Part shown: in pieces, positions 1 through 11,852 of the stretch
How positions within the stretch are numbered: position 1 is the stretch's first letter
Layout: each line of letters starts with the position of its first letter
Assembly: GCA_002104985.1 (NCBI GenBank)
Contig: MCGO01000054.1
Span: forward strand, 186,001-250,000
Source of the DNA: Rhizoclosmatium globosum
Taxonomy: Eukaryota; Chytridiomycota; Chytridiomycetes; Chytridiales; Chytriomycetaceae
Direction: 5' to 3'
Length of the DNA stretch: 64,000 nucleotides
Translations under genes and position numbers: made by a program
The notes under the pieces: generated by a model
The model's database searches: none
The model's input: the letters and a program-made list of their open reading frames with translations, nothing else
What the model was told of the DNA's origin: nothing

Positions 1-89
1 GAAATTGAAGCGTACGTTTCCTGAAAATTCTCAGGATTCTGCTAACTTTATATATATGCATCTTCAGAGAAATTAAACGTCATAATGTC

Positions 90-2877
90 ATGGAAACTTC
101 CACGCTAAAAGAGATCCTCTCAGTCAACAAGGAACGTGCCAACGCCATTTGGGAACACATTCAAGTGATTCAGATGGACGAACGAAAGGAATCATACTCT
201 GACTTGATGAAAAGACTTGACTTGATGCATATTGCCATTAATACGTATATTCACGAGGTCTACTCTTTTTAATCTCACAATCGCTTCACTAAATTGCCGA
301 CAGACAACTAAAACCCTTGACGCCACTCCACCAGCATCTCTGCCGGACCCACAAACCAGAACCCTCCACGCCACACTTTGTAAAGCTATCCATCAAACTG
401 CACAACTCCTTCCATCTCGATCAAAGTCTCTTCGAGACCTTCGTACAATGTACTTAAGCAAGCCAGTAACGGATTTCCATCCCTTACAGTGGACACACGA
501 AAACTTGTTGGACTTGATACCCGCCTTAGACTCCTCAAGAGACCTCGCAATAGAAGACGTTGTCTCCGAAAAACGCCGCGAACATGCTGTGAATGACCTG
601 AAGCGATCTCTCGAAACGCTTCACACTCTTCAAAAAGAATGCACAGGAAAGCTGGAAGAAGTCCGCCACTTTGTTGAAAGTATGGATACACTCCGTGATT
701 CAAAGGGAGTTCATGCACATAAATTGAGACTCAAATTAATTGAAGAAGCTGTGGCGGGTATAAAATCGTCTAAAGAATCAGCGATGCGGCGCATATTTGA
801 AGTTAGTGGCGTTGTTAAAGCCATCTCTCCTATGCGCAAGGTTGAGGAGAGTTCGAGAGACGCGATTGTTGGTTTTGAAGAAAGTGTCAAGGTTTACAAA
901 AAGTTGAGAGGTGGATTGGTGCTGGAGATTAGCGTAAGTTTCAACGTTTTATTTTTCGAATGTAACCTGACACTGTGACATGGAAAATATAGGAAAGCGG
1001 CAAACTGAAGGACGAGGCAGAACAAATTTATCTGAAAGCTAAGGATATCAAGAAGAGCTCTGGAGACGCATCTGCAAAAGCTGAGCAGTCAATTGTTAGC
1101 GTTCTGGAGGCTCAAGCTGAAAGACTTAAAAGTCTTGCTGAGCAAGAAATTCAAACTTTCTTGCATCCAACTAGTGCCGGGGGAAAGCCGTCTGGATCTG
1201 GACCCTCAGAACAAGAGCTACTGAAGAAAATCACGAGCTACCTCTCTGGTCCGAAACCAAGTTCGTCCACAAACACGAGGCAAACCGAAGAACAAGACCT
1301 TCTTCTCCACCTTCTTCAGTTTCAATTAGATAGAGAGCGGGCAACAACTGGAGTCCACACGTCATCGTCTTCGGACGCAAACACAACTGCGATCCACGAA
1401 CTCATTCAACGTATTCTCGATCCTAAGAGCGAGCCGGCAGTAAAAGCAAATCCAGCTTCAGCCCCAGCCCCAGAAAAACCAGCCGAGCCTTCAGCAGAAG
1501 TGAAAGCCAATACTGAGTTTCTCAAATTCGAGGATACTCTCCATAGCCTCGCAATTACTGCCCAACAGGAGATAATTCGTCTGCAACGTATCCATAACGA
1601 ACGCCAGCAGGCTGTAAGAGACGCTGCTGAAGCGGAGGCAAAGAGACGTGTTGAAGTGGATAAACTGAGCAGAAAAGCTGCGAAAGTCCTTGGTGATGTG
1701 AGCACTGTTGGTATGGCTGCTGGAAATGTTGGAGTAAGTGGTACCGGAAGCACAGTATCAGGATCCCCTCGTAAACCGTACGATTTTAACAAGGGCTCAT
1801 TTGTTGGAGGACCTGGAAGTGGCTCGAATCAAAGTCCTTCCAATGCTCCTCCACAACCACAAAGAATTTTCACTTGGAGTGATGGAAGCGTTCGCCGTGA
1901 AAGCTTTTATGATGCGGAAGAAGGATATTTGGATGCGAGGCGATACATGTCACCCCTTGCACGAAGTGAAGAGAACTTGGATCAGTTGGCGGACAACATT
2001 GACGTCAATTTGACGATGCAGCATAGCCAGGCGACAAAAGCTGCTCATGTCTTAAAGAAGCAAGCTGAAGCTGCAAAGGCAGAATATGAAGCTAAATTGA
2101 GTCTTGCGGAGCAAGCAAGGGCGAAAGAGGAGGAGCTGTTGAGAATGCGTGAGGGATTGTATCATACCGGCAACAACAACAACAGTCAACCAAAACACAC
2201 AATGCTTGATAACATTGTTCATACTGCAGAAAGTGTATTTGGGATCGGACACGCGTTTGGAGCGGTCCTTCAACACTACCACCACAGGACCTAGACAACC
2301 CACTTCGAAAACAAAACCAAAGTCAAAAATGTTTCCGGATGGCAGAGGGACTAACTCCAACACAAAGGCGTTCCCTGTTCATATACCAGCTACCACAGTC
2401 GACGAAAGCTTTTATCAAGCTCCCGAACCCGTGATGACAAAGCAAGACTTCGCCAGTAGTAATCTTTTCGATAAAATCATACAACCTGTGAAATGGATGA
2501 ACGGTGGCTCATTGTTTCCGAAATCTGATGAATCTGGAAGCGAAGGATCAACACAGAATCGAACTTCACCCTGCGGAAGCCTGTTAGCATGACGAAGCCG
2601 GGAATGGAAGACAAATCAGTGCAGGACATCATGGATGGTAATATGGAGTCTGGCGAAAACCACAAGTTGACAAAGAAGCTGCCCAAGAAACATGACAGTG
2701 GAATTGGAAGTGAAATTTCGTTGTCCAAGAGCGGTCGAAAACATGGTATATATATTTTCCTATATTTTAAGGCTGAAACTAAACGCAGTCTCAGGGGATC
2801 TGTCCCGCGTTGTAAAGATGGAAAGTGAAGCAGTCGTCTCGCACTTTTTGGCCGGATCATCTCCCGCAAGTGAATAG
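90..2877 (+). CDS. Large coiled-coil protein of unknown function
   Basis: I do not recognise this protein. Proposed exons are 90-257, 304-933, 993-2232, 2288-2745 and 2789-2877. The 934-992 intron (GTAAGT...TATAG) is the clearest; the first (donor GTCTAC) and the 2233-2287 intron rest mainly on frame continuity. The first half is charged and helical, with long Lys/Glu/Leu stretches suggesting coiled coil. The middle is Pro/Ala/Ser/Gly-rich and probably disordered, and another Ala/Glu/Lys helix lies near 2030-2150. There is no signal peptide or membrane segment. Between about 2526 and 2590 the frame moves by one base with no splice site available, which looks like a missing nucleotide. A structural or scaffold role would be a guess. 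It shares general composition, but no alignable motif, with the coiled-coil array at 42-49 kb. Confidence 0.6.
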
Positions 2878-2987
2878 CCAGATACTTTTATACCCTCTTT
2901 AATTTATTCTTAAAAAAATCACTTCTTACGTAACTTGTTTGAAAATCAATTGGATCAACTTTTAAAATGAAAGATTCCTTGTTCACT

Positions 2988-5900
2988 CTAATAAAACTTG
3001 CATGAAGACAGTTCAACCCACGCCCCTCCACTGACAACATAATTAAACCCATTCGAACTTCCCTGCGTCCCTTCATTATTCGAAACACCGTCAGATGGTA
3101 AAGGATCGTAACATTGTGCAACGAGTGACGAATCACACGGCCACATTTGCACCCAATCCGTCCCTGAGAACACAAAATTGTATCCCTGGAAAGAGCTGTA
3201 TGATCCTGTCGTGTATGTTCCGAACGTGAGATAGTGTGGGAAACATCCTTGAGTTCGAACAACGTCGACTGTGCTTGGTGGAGCTGTCCAAGAAGGTGGA
3301 ATCGCTTCAGATGTTGAAGTGCGGACGTCTGGTTGGCTGTCAAAAGTATAGGTGGTCGTGGTTGGGAATAAGTCAAATGTGGGACTGTAAATTGGGATAT
3401 CTGGTGTTGCTGAAGGTGACGGTGGAAACTGGTTTGGAGAGGGGATATCGGTTGGAGAGTAGATTGGAATATCTGGAGTCACGGAAGGGGATGGTGGCAC
3501 TTGGTATGAAGTTGGGTAATCAATAGGGGAATAGACTGGGAAAGTGAAATCTGTTGGTGAAACATGAGGTACGTCTGCAGTTGGACTTTGTGCATTCGTT
3601 TGAGTAAGAGTAGCTCCCAAGAAAATAGTATCCAAAGTAGTATCGTTTGGGTAATTGGTTGTGCCAAAAGCGTCGGTCGTTGCGATTGGTGAAACAAGAG
3701 GCACGTCTCCAGTTGGACTTTGTGCATTCGTTTGAGTGATAGTAGCTCCCGAGAAAAAAGTATCCAAAATAGTATTGCTTAAATAATTGGTTGTGCCAAA
3801 GGCGTCGGTCGTTGCAGTTGACGTTGTAGTCGATGTTGAGGTGGTTGTTGTGGTTGTAGTTGTGTCAGTGCTTGTGGTAGTTGTACTCGTAGTAGTTGTT
3901 GTTGTCGTCGTAGTTGTTGTGGTCGTGGTGGCGGCAGCAGGCGGAGCCGGAACATTAATCGCCGAGGAGCCAGAGACACACTGATATAATGAATCAAAAA
4001 CTGGTACATCAAGAAAGCATCAGAATCTTACAGCTTGCTGCTTATTGCTCCACAACTTCTGCACACTGAACTGTCCAAAGCCTGGAAGCGGAGCCATCTG
4101 AAGTCTGCAAAGCTGGTCTGCGGTCTTTCCGTCACTTGTCTGCCAAGTCCAAGTCGCTTGGTTAACAATCGTTCCGCTTGCATAGGCCTCAAGATTTCTC
4201 AAGGAATCGACCGAATTTCCACTATAAGTATGTGTTCAGAAACGAAAGTAGAATGGTAAAGCTAACCAGTTGGACGTACAGTTTCCACTGCTGTAGTCAG
4301 GGAATATCGCGTAGTTTATGTACGGCGCATTGTAGTCGTCAGAAGCAGTAACAGCTCCCCCGACAAAGCAGTATGCATCGCATCCTGCCAATACACTTCC
4401 TTGATACACCATATCAGAGTTTGCGGCCAAGTGGATGAGATAGAATGAGCTTGATTTGACTTGAATGGTTCCAGCTTTCACGAGATTTCTTGAGGCCGAA
4501 AAAGTTAAAGTCTTCAAGCTAAACACTTTTGATACATACCTCAAGTAATCTTGGAACGTTGAGGAAGCATCGAGTCCAGCTTTTGGGCTGCTTTCGATGT
4601 ATGCTGGTTGAGCAGTTCCGCTCGTGACGCCGTACTCCGAAAGAACGTTGAAATACGCGGACTTCGTGAGTGCGTTGTAGAATTTTATGAGATCTGATTG
4701 GAAGCCATTTGATCCCAGGAAGATTGGATTGCTTCAAATTGTGAGTGATCTTTTCACCCGTTTCTGTGGGGCTTACATTTCAATCGTAGGACTAACTGTA
4801 GTTTTTGTATTGGTTAAGGTTATTGGTGCTGGTGCAGGTATTGCCGGCTGAGCTTGAGCTTTTGTTGGTGCAGTCAATTGACACTAAAAAATTAAGTAAG
4901 CTTTAGCAATCATAAACGGGAAAGATATAATACTCACAGCTTGTTTTGCATTACTCCATACTTTTTCAAGCTGCCATTGTTTTCCTGATGCTGGATCATC
5001 AACTGTTCCAAGTTGCCAAGAACCTTCGTTTTTGCAAAACCGAGGTTTAGACCCTCTTCCTCGACAGAACTACAAAAAAAATACCCCTTACAAATATCTC
5101 CAATCTCGTCACCGCTGTGCAGTTTTCCAGTAACTGTTGGAACCCTCCAACCATTCCAAGAATCTGTAATGGCCTCCGCAAGCTCATGAGATGTGGTTCC
5201 GGCGAGACTGTCCATATTACTTCCGCACAGTGGAATTACACCGTAATAAGTTTGGTTGGTATTCTCGTAAATATCACCAATATAAGCCGTTCCTACAGAC
5301 AACTATTAGTTGACATTAAGCATTAAATATCGGTTTTGTACCATGATATCCTGCGAAATCATTGCAAGAAGCTCCATTGACTCCTGCAGTCACGTTGATT
5401 CCATCCTTCATATAAATTGTGTAGTATGAGTTTTGATTGGGAGTAATAGCTCCCTTTTGAACCAGAGAACGAATGTATTTTTTCACATCCGTGTCTGTAA
5501 GAGAAGTCTGGATATTGGTCTCAGTGTAACTGCCCACAACCTTGCCACGACCAATCACTTGTGTTGGGGTAGCATATTCAATGACTAAAGAAAACGCACG
5601 ATTAAAAGTAATATCCTTGAAAAAATTAGCTTACAGTTGTTCATGAAATCGCTTTGTACAAGATATGTGTTCAAGGCAGTCAAGTCAGTTTGGTAAGGTA
5701 CCGTTGAGTCATACCAAATGAGAGTCCTACAGTCATGAATATAGGCTAAGAATACGCGTAAACTAAAAAAGAGAAGCAAACGATATTTACACTTCAACAT
5801 TTGGAATCATCGGACCTCCTCCATAACTCAAAAGGACAGTTTCGCCACGTTTTCCGATTTGTTGCAGTGTTGACCCATTTGATGGTAGTTTGTGAATGTT

Positions 5901-6067
5901 GGAGAAAGCTGGAGGCTCAATAGCAACTGGTGGTTCCCAGACGGCAAGTATAGAAGTGGAGGCATCATGGATTTCGGCCAAGAATCTTGAAAGAATAAGA
6001 GATTTCCTGGGATTTACAACATAACAAAGGACCTTTCCATGGCACTTTGTTTCAAGCTGCTCTTCAT
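2988..6067 (-). CDS. Secreted-type protein with two EXORDIUM/Phi-1-like domains, mucin-like repeats and Trp-containing C-terminal modules
   Basis: Eleven exons read leftward: 6067-6033, 5985-5791, 5726-5635, 5584-5342, 5292-5092, 5033-4938, 4883-4777, 4731-4540, 4488-4267, 4221-4032 and 3980-2988; all junctions are GT-AG and in phase. Domain 1 has the marks of the phosphate-induced-protein/EXORDIUM family: SYGGGPMIPNVEV near its start, IGRGKVVGSY, YHGTAYIGDIY, then SHELAEAITD and GDEIGDIC, ending in VWSNAKQAC. The HELAE motif resembles a zinc-peptidase helix, but activity is not established for the family. Domain 2 repeats the layout (SAYFNVLSEYGV, NCGNSVDSL, KLWSNKQQAC) but lacks HELAE. A Thr-rich linker, a 44-residue tandem repeat and Pro/Ser repeats follow. 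The tail holds two copies of a Gly-Tyr/Phe-Asn...Ser-Gly...Trp-Val...Cys module, possibly carbohydrate-binding. The first exon and start are uncertain; I see no convincing signal peptide there. Confidence 0.7.
3556..3819 (-). repeat. In-frame 132-nt tandem duplication in the Phi-1-like gene
   Basis: Two consecutive copies of a 132-nt unit (44 codons) start at 3556 and 3688 on the plus strand. Both encode a Thr/Ser/Pro-rich segment containing ATTDAFGTTNY and TQTNAQSPT. They differ at a handful of positions, so the duplication is recent but not brand new. The adjacent 3800-3960 stretch encodes an almost pure Thr run, as in heavily O-glycosylated stalks. Confidence 0.85.
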
Positions 6068-6093
6068 ATAGAATAAGTTTATGGTTGTTAAAT

Positions 6094-6929
6094 ATGGATG
6101 TTAATTGGAAGATGCCTCCAAAAGCCATACATCCATTCTTCAAAAGCACGCGAACTCCCCCAGTACCTTCCTCACCTTCCTCTAACACTAAAACCGAACC
6201 AGTGAATCCACTCAAGCGAATGATGGCCCAAGCCGCCTCCTCCGAAGCCCTTCAATCGAGTCGCACCAAAAGAAGCCCAAACCATCCACAAAAACCCAAG
6301 CACAAACACAGTGGCAGAATGTGCTTTCGCAGTACCTGACCAGCCCCGAATCATTCACCTCGGCCGTTGTGGTCAAGGCAACAGAAAAAGTAGTCGTGAT
6401 CAACGATGCATTTCCAAAGGCGAAGCTCCACTTTCTTCTCCTTCCGCGAATGAAGGTCATTCAACGGCCGCGGGAATTGCTGCACTCGAATCAAAGGACT
6501 TGGAAATGCTCGAAATGCTGAAAAGAACTGTGGAGGAGCTGAGGAACAACCATCCAGATGCCACGCTCAGGGCTGGATTCCACGCTATTCCATCAATGGC
6601 CCACCTTCATTTACATCTGATATCAGATGATTTTATATCCCCAGCACTCAAAAACAAGAAACATTGGAATTCCTTTACAACTCCATTTTTCGTTCCACTT
6701 GACAAGGTGATTGATGAAGTTACTCGAAATGGATGCATTAAGGTCTGTTCATTTTGAAAGATTGCATCTATAGTGAACTGATGTCGTTTGATAATAGGTT
6801 GATAAAGAAGCAAACGAATGGCTGCTTAAAGGCCCCCTTGTATGCCACAAATGCCAACAAACTCTCAAGAATATTCCGGATTTGAAGCGGCATTTAGAAA
6901 TTCATGTTGAGAGTGTAAAAAACGGATAA
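6094..6929 (+). CDS. APTX: Aprataxin (HIT-type DNA deadenylase with C2H2 zinc finger)
   Basis: Aprataxin/Hnt3 removes AMP from abortive DNA-ligation intermediates during nuclear strand-break repair. The HIT active-site motif is visible as HLHLHLISDD, preceded by LRAGFHAIPSMAH. After an intron at 6743-6797 the C-terminus carries a C2H2 finger (CHKCQ...HLEIH) that binds DNA. The N-terminus lacks the FHA domain of animal aprataxin, as usual in fungi, and is Lys/Pro/Ser-rich. Two frame changes, near 6240-6260 and 6450-6480, each behave like one missing base; for the second, an intron at 6453-6496 is an alternative that would delete about twelve conserved-region residues. The gene is divergent from the Phi-1-like gene with almost no spacer. 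ATG 6112 is an alternative start. Confidence 0.85.
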
Positions 6930-6950
6930 ATAAATAAACACTTGATTGTA

Positions 6951-7920
6951 ATGCCTCACAATCATCATTCCGAGAAGGACTTCTTTCGCTTCCGCCTGAG
7001 CTATTGACCGAAATCCTTATCCTACTTCCAATCGACGAAAAGGTGGTTGATGTTGGGTTATCGTGCAAACGCCTGGCCCAGTTCATATTCACAACTTACT
7101 CCTTTGCTCGAATGCACTTTCAACACCAGCATACCGTCTATCGACTCTCAGGAGTCAGTCCAGCTCCTTGCATCGCGGACTATCTGCATGATAAACAGCT
7201 CCATACCTTGCTTTGAAGTTTGGACAGCTTCCATTCAACTACCAAACTGGCTCTAAGGCTGCAAAGCAAAATGGATCCGTGAATGTGGAATTTTCCTCCT
7301 ACAATGGCTGCAAAAGCAGTTCATCTGCTGTTGGATTCTGGTTTTGATCCAAATGTTCAGTCAGGCCAACTCTTTAAAGGGGCAGTAACCAAAAACTGGA
7401 TTAAAGCTGTTACTCTGTTAATGGAATACACGCCGTTACTACAAAGCAACATTTTGAATGCTGGATTGTTGACTGCTTCCATGTCAGGGGTCAAAACTGT
7501 GCTTTACTGTCAATTATGGTTTCTTTGGATCACATTCAGACGTTTAAGGTTTTCCTGGCTGATAAGAGGTTTGATCCAACTTGTCACTTAGAATGTGCTG
7601 TTATATGTTGTGATATGGGTAGTCTTGATGTTTATTTAAAAATTCCTCGAGTGAATACTTCTGCAGTAAATTATCTCCTTGGATTTTTGGTTAAAATCAA
7701 TAATCGACTCGCTGTAATGAGACTACTTGAAGACCCACTCGTAAATCCAAGTTTTATCGAAAATTACGCTTTGAAGGCTGCAGCACAGAATGGATACTGG
7801 GATATTGTGTCATGTCTTTTGCAAGATAAGCGAACAGTTGTTGATGCTGAAACAAAAGCAGACTTAGACCACTTAGCAAGAATGAATGCTCGTCAGGTGC
7901 TGAAAAGATTGATTGACTAG
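6951..7920 (+). pseudogene. Broken F-box-like/ankyrin-repeat gene, copy 1
   Basis: The first of three tandem relatives. The N-terminal part encodes an F-box-like helix pair (SLPPELLTEILILLP) and the family-specific motif LPFNYQT near 7228. Degenerate ankyrin-type repeats follow, with the pattern VxxLLxDxRxxP and SFIENYALKAAAQNGYWDIV near 7750. Continuity needs at least four frame switches (start region, about 7210, about 7270 and about 7500), more than any intron model gives. Some breaks could be missing-base errors, which occur in conserved genes here too, so the gene may be alive. The readable stop is at 7920. F-box-like plus ankyrin proteins are usually substrate adaptors; that function is only inferred. 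Confidence 0.55.
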
Positions 7921-7991
7921 ACTGTTAATGTTTCTCGCCAGTATTTTGAAATATGAATAAAACGTGTTGAACTTCTACAGAACTTCTCCAA

Positions 7992-9167
7992 ATGGCAGCG
8001 GACTTGGACGAAACCCACATTCAGCTCTCTCAGCGAACCACAGGACTCACCTCACTTCCATCTGAGCTAGTTGGAAATATTCTTATCTACTTGCCAATCA
8101 CACCAAACCTTGTGGATATTGGACGAGCGTCAAAAGCCATGGCATCATACATCTTCAACGACTTCCGATTTGCTCACAGACACTTTCACCACCAATGCAA
8201 CCTCAAGACACCTTATCCAGATCTCTATATCTTTCACGCAAAACTCTTTGGCAGCATTTGGAAGTCGCTTCCGTTCAACTACCAGACTGTTGTGTTTGTG
8301 CATGCATTGGCATCCGAACATCTTAAGCGAGATATAGTGTCTCCCCTCTATGGCTTCTTCAATGCTAAAAACTGGGTGTATCTCGACCAAAGGCGCTCAC
8401 AGCCATCCAGCTCCTACTGGATCACGGGTTTAACTCAACCGCTCAAACCACGCGGATTCTTATTTGGGCTACAACCAATAATTGGGTTGAAGTTGTTCGT
8501 TTTTTGCTTGAAAATCTTTCTCGCTGCAAACAACGGCTCTGGAGAATGCGTTTGATGTTGCGGTATCTGAAGGTCATTTAGAGTTGCTTCAGCTTCTGTT
8601 ATCCACTGGCGACGCAAATGTGTATCCTACAGGCCATGATATTATGTTTGCGGCACACAGTGGCTACTCGGAAGTTTTAAAGCTTCTCTTGAAAGCCCCA
8701 ATGATTGATTCAAAAACAAATTTAAACCAAGCACTTCAAAGAGCTTGTGCAAGAAATCGTGTGAAAACTGTCAAATACTTTTGGAAGATGGAGGGCTGAT
8801 CCAACTGCATCAACAATAGGTGTCTGTTTGGTCTTGCACTGAAGGCAACTTGAAATTCTGAACCTGTTGTTGAAAGATGGTCGCGTAGATCCAACAGTCG
8901 AAAAAACCAAAGCGCTTGGAATGCAGCTTCAAAAATAATTTAAGCATTGTGAATCGACTTCTCCAAGACGTTCGCGTTGATCCTAGCGATAATGACAATT
9001 TGCAGTGAGGAGAGTGTTGCGCTGGTCATTTTGATGTCGTTTCATGCCTATGGAATGACTCGCGTTGTATTATTGACGCTGCAACAAAGATGGAACTAAT
9101 TGAAATCGCAAGGGCAAGGGTTACGAGAAATTGACGGATTTGCTTGAGTCTCCGCAGGAATCTTGAT
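7992..9167 (+). pseudogene. Broken F-box-like/ankyrin-repeat gene, copy 2
   Basis: Starts at a good ATG followed by the family N-terminus: TSLPSELVGNILIYLP, then FRFAHRHFHHQ and LPFNYQT. This matches copy 1, copy 3 and the gene at 51.7-53.4 kb. The first frame stays open to about 8430, then continues as ankyrin units in other frames (LELLQLLLSTGDANVYP near 8580, VLKLLLKAPMIDSK near 8680, ILNLLLKDGRVDPT near 8860). The 3' part after 8800 has several stops and frame changes in each unit and ends near 9167. The density of lesions in the last 400 bases is higher than in the conserved genes, so true decay is likely. Confidence 0.55.
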
Positions 9168-9232
9168 CATTTCGGCTTTTTTTAGGAATGGATTGTTAAT
9201 AATAATTTTATTGTCGCCATCTGTTAATTTAA

Positions 9233-10523
9233 ATGCCAACAATCTCTTTCCCTAGCCCATCTAGCCAACGAACTCCTCCAAGAAGTTATCAGATACCTTC
9301 CTATTGACGAAACCTGAGAAATCTTGGTCTTTGCAGTAAACGATTCTTCCCATTATTGTACGAATCAATCCACTTGCCCACAGACATGTCCGCGAAAGCC
9401 TTTCTTTGGGTTCCTATATTTCTATAAGTGGGAAAAGAAGATAGATAGTCGCGATCGCGCGATATCGCTGCGCTCAAATATTCAAAGTCCTTCCACTTCC
9501 TTACAAGATTGCCGTCTTTACAACAAAATCAGCCACCCGCGTGAAGACATACCTTATTGTGAAAACACATTCTTTTATTTCCTACAGCAGATTATAATAC
9601 CTCATCAAAACTATTACATCTTGGCCGCGAAATCCTTGCAAACCCGGACTTGTTTGACATACGTGCCAAGATTGCAGGATTTTTCGGTTCGCTGTGCGAT
9701 TAGGGGAATTATGATACTGTACAGTTATTGATTTCAGCGGGGAAAGTCGATCTTACGCGGTATGGGGATTACGCGCTTGCTTCTGCGTGTAATGAAGGAC
9801 ATTTTGAGATTGTGAAGCTTTTGTTGGAGGATCCTGTATTACTCCAAATACGCTTAAAGGCCTAAGGAAAGTCGCTCGAGATGGGGGATGCGGAGGAGGA
9901 GAACGAGGAGGAAGACGAGGAGGAAGACGAGGAGAGGAGAGGACGAGGATAATGATGATGATGGGGATGGAGATTACACAGCAGATCCACCGATATGCAA
10001 CAGCTCTTGCTCTCGCAGCATCTAGAGGACACCTAAATATTGTCGAATTCTTGTGCAATGATCCACGCCTGGATCCAAGTGAACATGGAAATATGGCGTT
10101 GTAATGGCATGCCAAGTAAATCAAGTTGAATGTGCGCGATTTCTGTACCAAATTCCGAGCGTTCGAGAAGTATATGACCCTGAAGGAATGGCATTATACG
10201 AAGCATGCAAGGAAAATCAGATGGAAGCTGTTAAATTCTTGCTTGAAGACTCTCGTGCAAATCCTCTTGGTTGTTTTGAAGTTGCTTGTGGAGATGGTCA
10301 CGTCGAAGTCGTTAAAGTTCTTTTGGAAGACCCAAGAACGAATCAAGCAGCGACTGAATATGCGGGGTTTTTGGGAGCTTGTGAGTTTGGGCACTTTGAA
10401 GTTGTTGATTATTGCTTTCGCGTGGACAATTCCGCCAGAAGTGAGGCAGCAGCGATTCAGCAAAATTCAGTTGGGTTTTATGGGGTTGGTCAGATTTTAG
10501 CACTGCTCCAAAGACAGTGGTGA
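9233..10523 (+). pseudogene. Broken F-box-like/ankyrin-repeat gene, copy 3, with GA-rich insertion
   Basis: The F-box-like start (LANELLQEVIRYLPIDE, 9260-9310) is followed at once by a stop and frame changes. Fragments matching the family (LAHRHVRES, LPYKIAVF) occur in different frames between 9370 and 9520. Ankyrin units are readable from about 9720 (DYALASACNEGHFEIVKLLLEDP). They resume at 10000 and run in one frame from 10104 to the stop at 10523. Between about 9885 and 9970 a purine-rich low-complexity tract interrupts a repeat unit. This copy is the most damaged and probably a real pseudogene. Confidence 0.55.
9885..9970 (+). repeat. GA-rich low-complexity tract
   Basis: About 85 bases made mostly of GAG/GGA/GAC and then GAT/ATG triplets. 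It is inserted between two ankyrin-like units of copy 3. It looks like a short-unit expansion and matches nothing in the other copies. Confidence 0.7.
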
Positions 10524-10575
10524 TTTTGAGGAAACTTGAGTTTTATTCATTTGCTTACTTTTTGTGGGATAGACA

Positions 10576-11852
10576 CTATCGACAGAGAAATGGGAATGTA
10601 AAAGGATTGAGAAGAAAATACAGATATGGTTTTGGGTTGGGTTGGATCGTTCCAGGTTTCAACGAACCTAGTTTTACCAAGGTGGACGTTGAATGCAATC
10701 TCCCAACACCGTTGAGAACAATGTATGGACGGTAAGCGTCTCTTGTCAGGTTCTTCAAGTTGGTGACGCCAGACATAACGAGGACTGGGTCAATCTGGGC
10801 AGAGGTACCCGCAAGAATGTCCTGTACCAATAAATTAGAATCCCCCGATAACAAATCAACAACGAGAGAAAAGAAACTCACAGTATCCATACGGTCACCA
10901 ACAATACAAACATCCTCTTTAGGCAACCCCAAGAATGCCTGCGCATACGCCATCATCAAACTACTAGGCTTTCCACAACAAAACGCCTTCTTCCCCGACG
11001 CAACCTCCAACATTTTCAAAAACGCGCCTGGACCGATAAGCTTCTCGCCGCTTTCCTTGACTCCATCCACATCAGGGTTCGTTCCAATAAGCTTTGCGTT
11101 ATCCTTTGTGATGAAGGCGAGAGCCTTTTGGAGGGCTTCGAAGGTCATGGAGGGGCCTTCGGAGCCGACAATGACGTAGTCTGGGCTGCTTTCTGTCATT
11201 GTGAAGCCGTGTTCGTAGAGGGTGTAGGTTAAGGCTGGGGTTCCGAGGACAAAGCATTTTCCGCCGTTTGGTTTTTGGGATTGGAGGAATTTTGCGGTTG
11301 CAAGAGCTGATTGCTTGGTTGTAAGAGGGGAGAATTGTTGAAGTGGTGATAATATTTGGTCTTACCGGATGTGTAGAAACGGGAAGGTGGAATATCTGGG
11401 ATTCCCAAACGAGCAAGTCTGTCAGAAAGCTCTTGTGGAGTTGGTGAGGCAGAGTTGGTCTGGTTTGAGAGAGAAATTTAGAGATTTGGAGGAGTGAGGG
11501 CAAAGGGGCTATCTATCGAGCTACTCACCAAGAAAAGGTAGACTTTGTTCTCTCTGTTGAGCCAGTCGATAAAGTCTTTTACGCCAGGAAGGAGAACATC
11601 ACCTGCCAAAGTGGTCGGTAAGTGTTCAATACAACACATTCAAACATACTCTGGTGGTGCTTGTACACTACTCCGTCCATGTCAATAATGAATCCTTTCT
11701 GTGATAAAGGTGTTCAGTATGTATTGGGATAGAGGGTACATGGAAAGGGAATGCACCTTTGCTCTGATCAGATCGAGTCTGTGACGGAACTCCTCCTCCT
11801 CAAGTTCAGACAAAAGTGCCATTTCGGCAGTGGTAAAGCGTTCGAGAACCAT
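10576..11852 (-). CDS. Pho13-type HAD phosphatase (4-nitrophenylphosphatase / phosphoglycolate phosphatase), copy A
   Basis: HAD-superfamily hydrolase of the PGP/Pho13 family, which clears phosphorylated side-products such as 2-phosphoglycolate. Exons read leftward: 11852-11757, 11698-11650, 11602-11529, 11459-11366, 11306-10882 and 10821-10576. All four HAD motifs are visible: nucleophile loop FIIDMDGVVY, the Thr of FLTNSASPTP, the Lys of FCCGKPSS, and the acidic IVGDRMDTD formed across the last splice. The cap-domain segment PDYVIVGSEG is present. The C-terminus runs about 30 residues past the end of copy B (LNGVGRL onward), with a low-complexity tail that may reflect loss of the ancestral stop. 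It is a tandem, same-strand duplicate of the next gene with identical intron positions. Confidence 0.9.

Noticed and set aside
90..2877. Gene 1 as a fifth member of the coiled-coil array family
   Set aside because: It lacks the AKKIDIS...HFEVLD signature and has a different exon plan; only coiled-coil composition is shared.
3787..3984. Plus-strand open frame encoding almost only Val
   Set aside because: Antisense of the Thr-rich stalk of the Phi-1-like gene.
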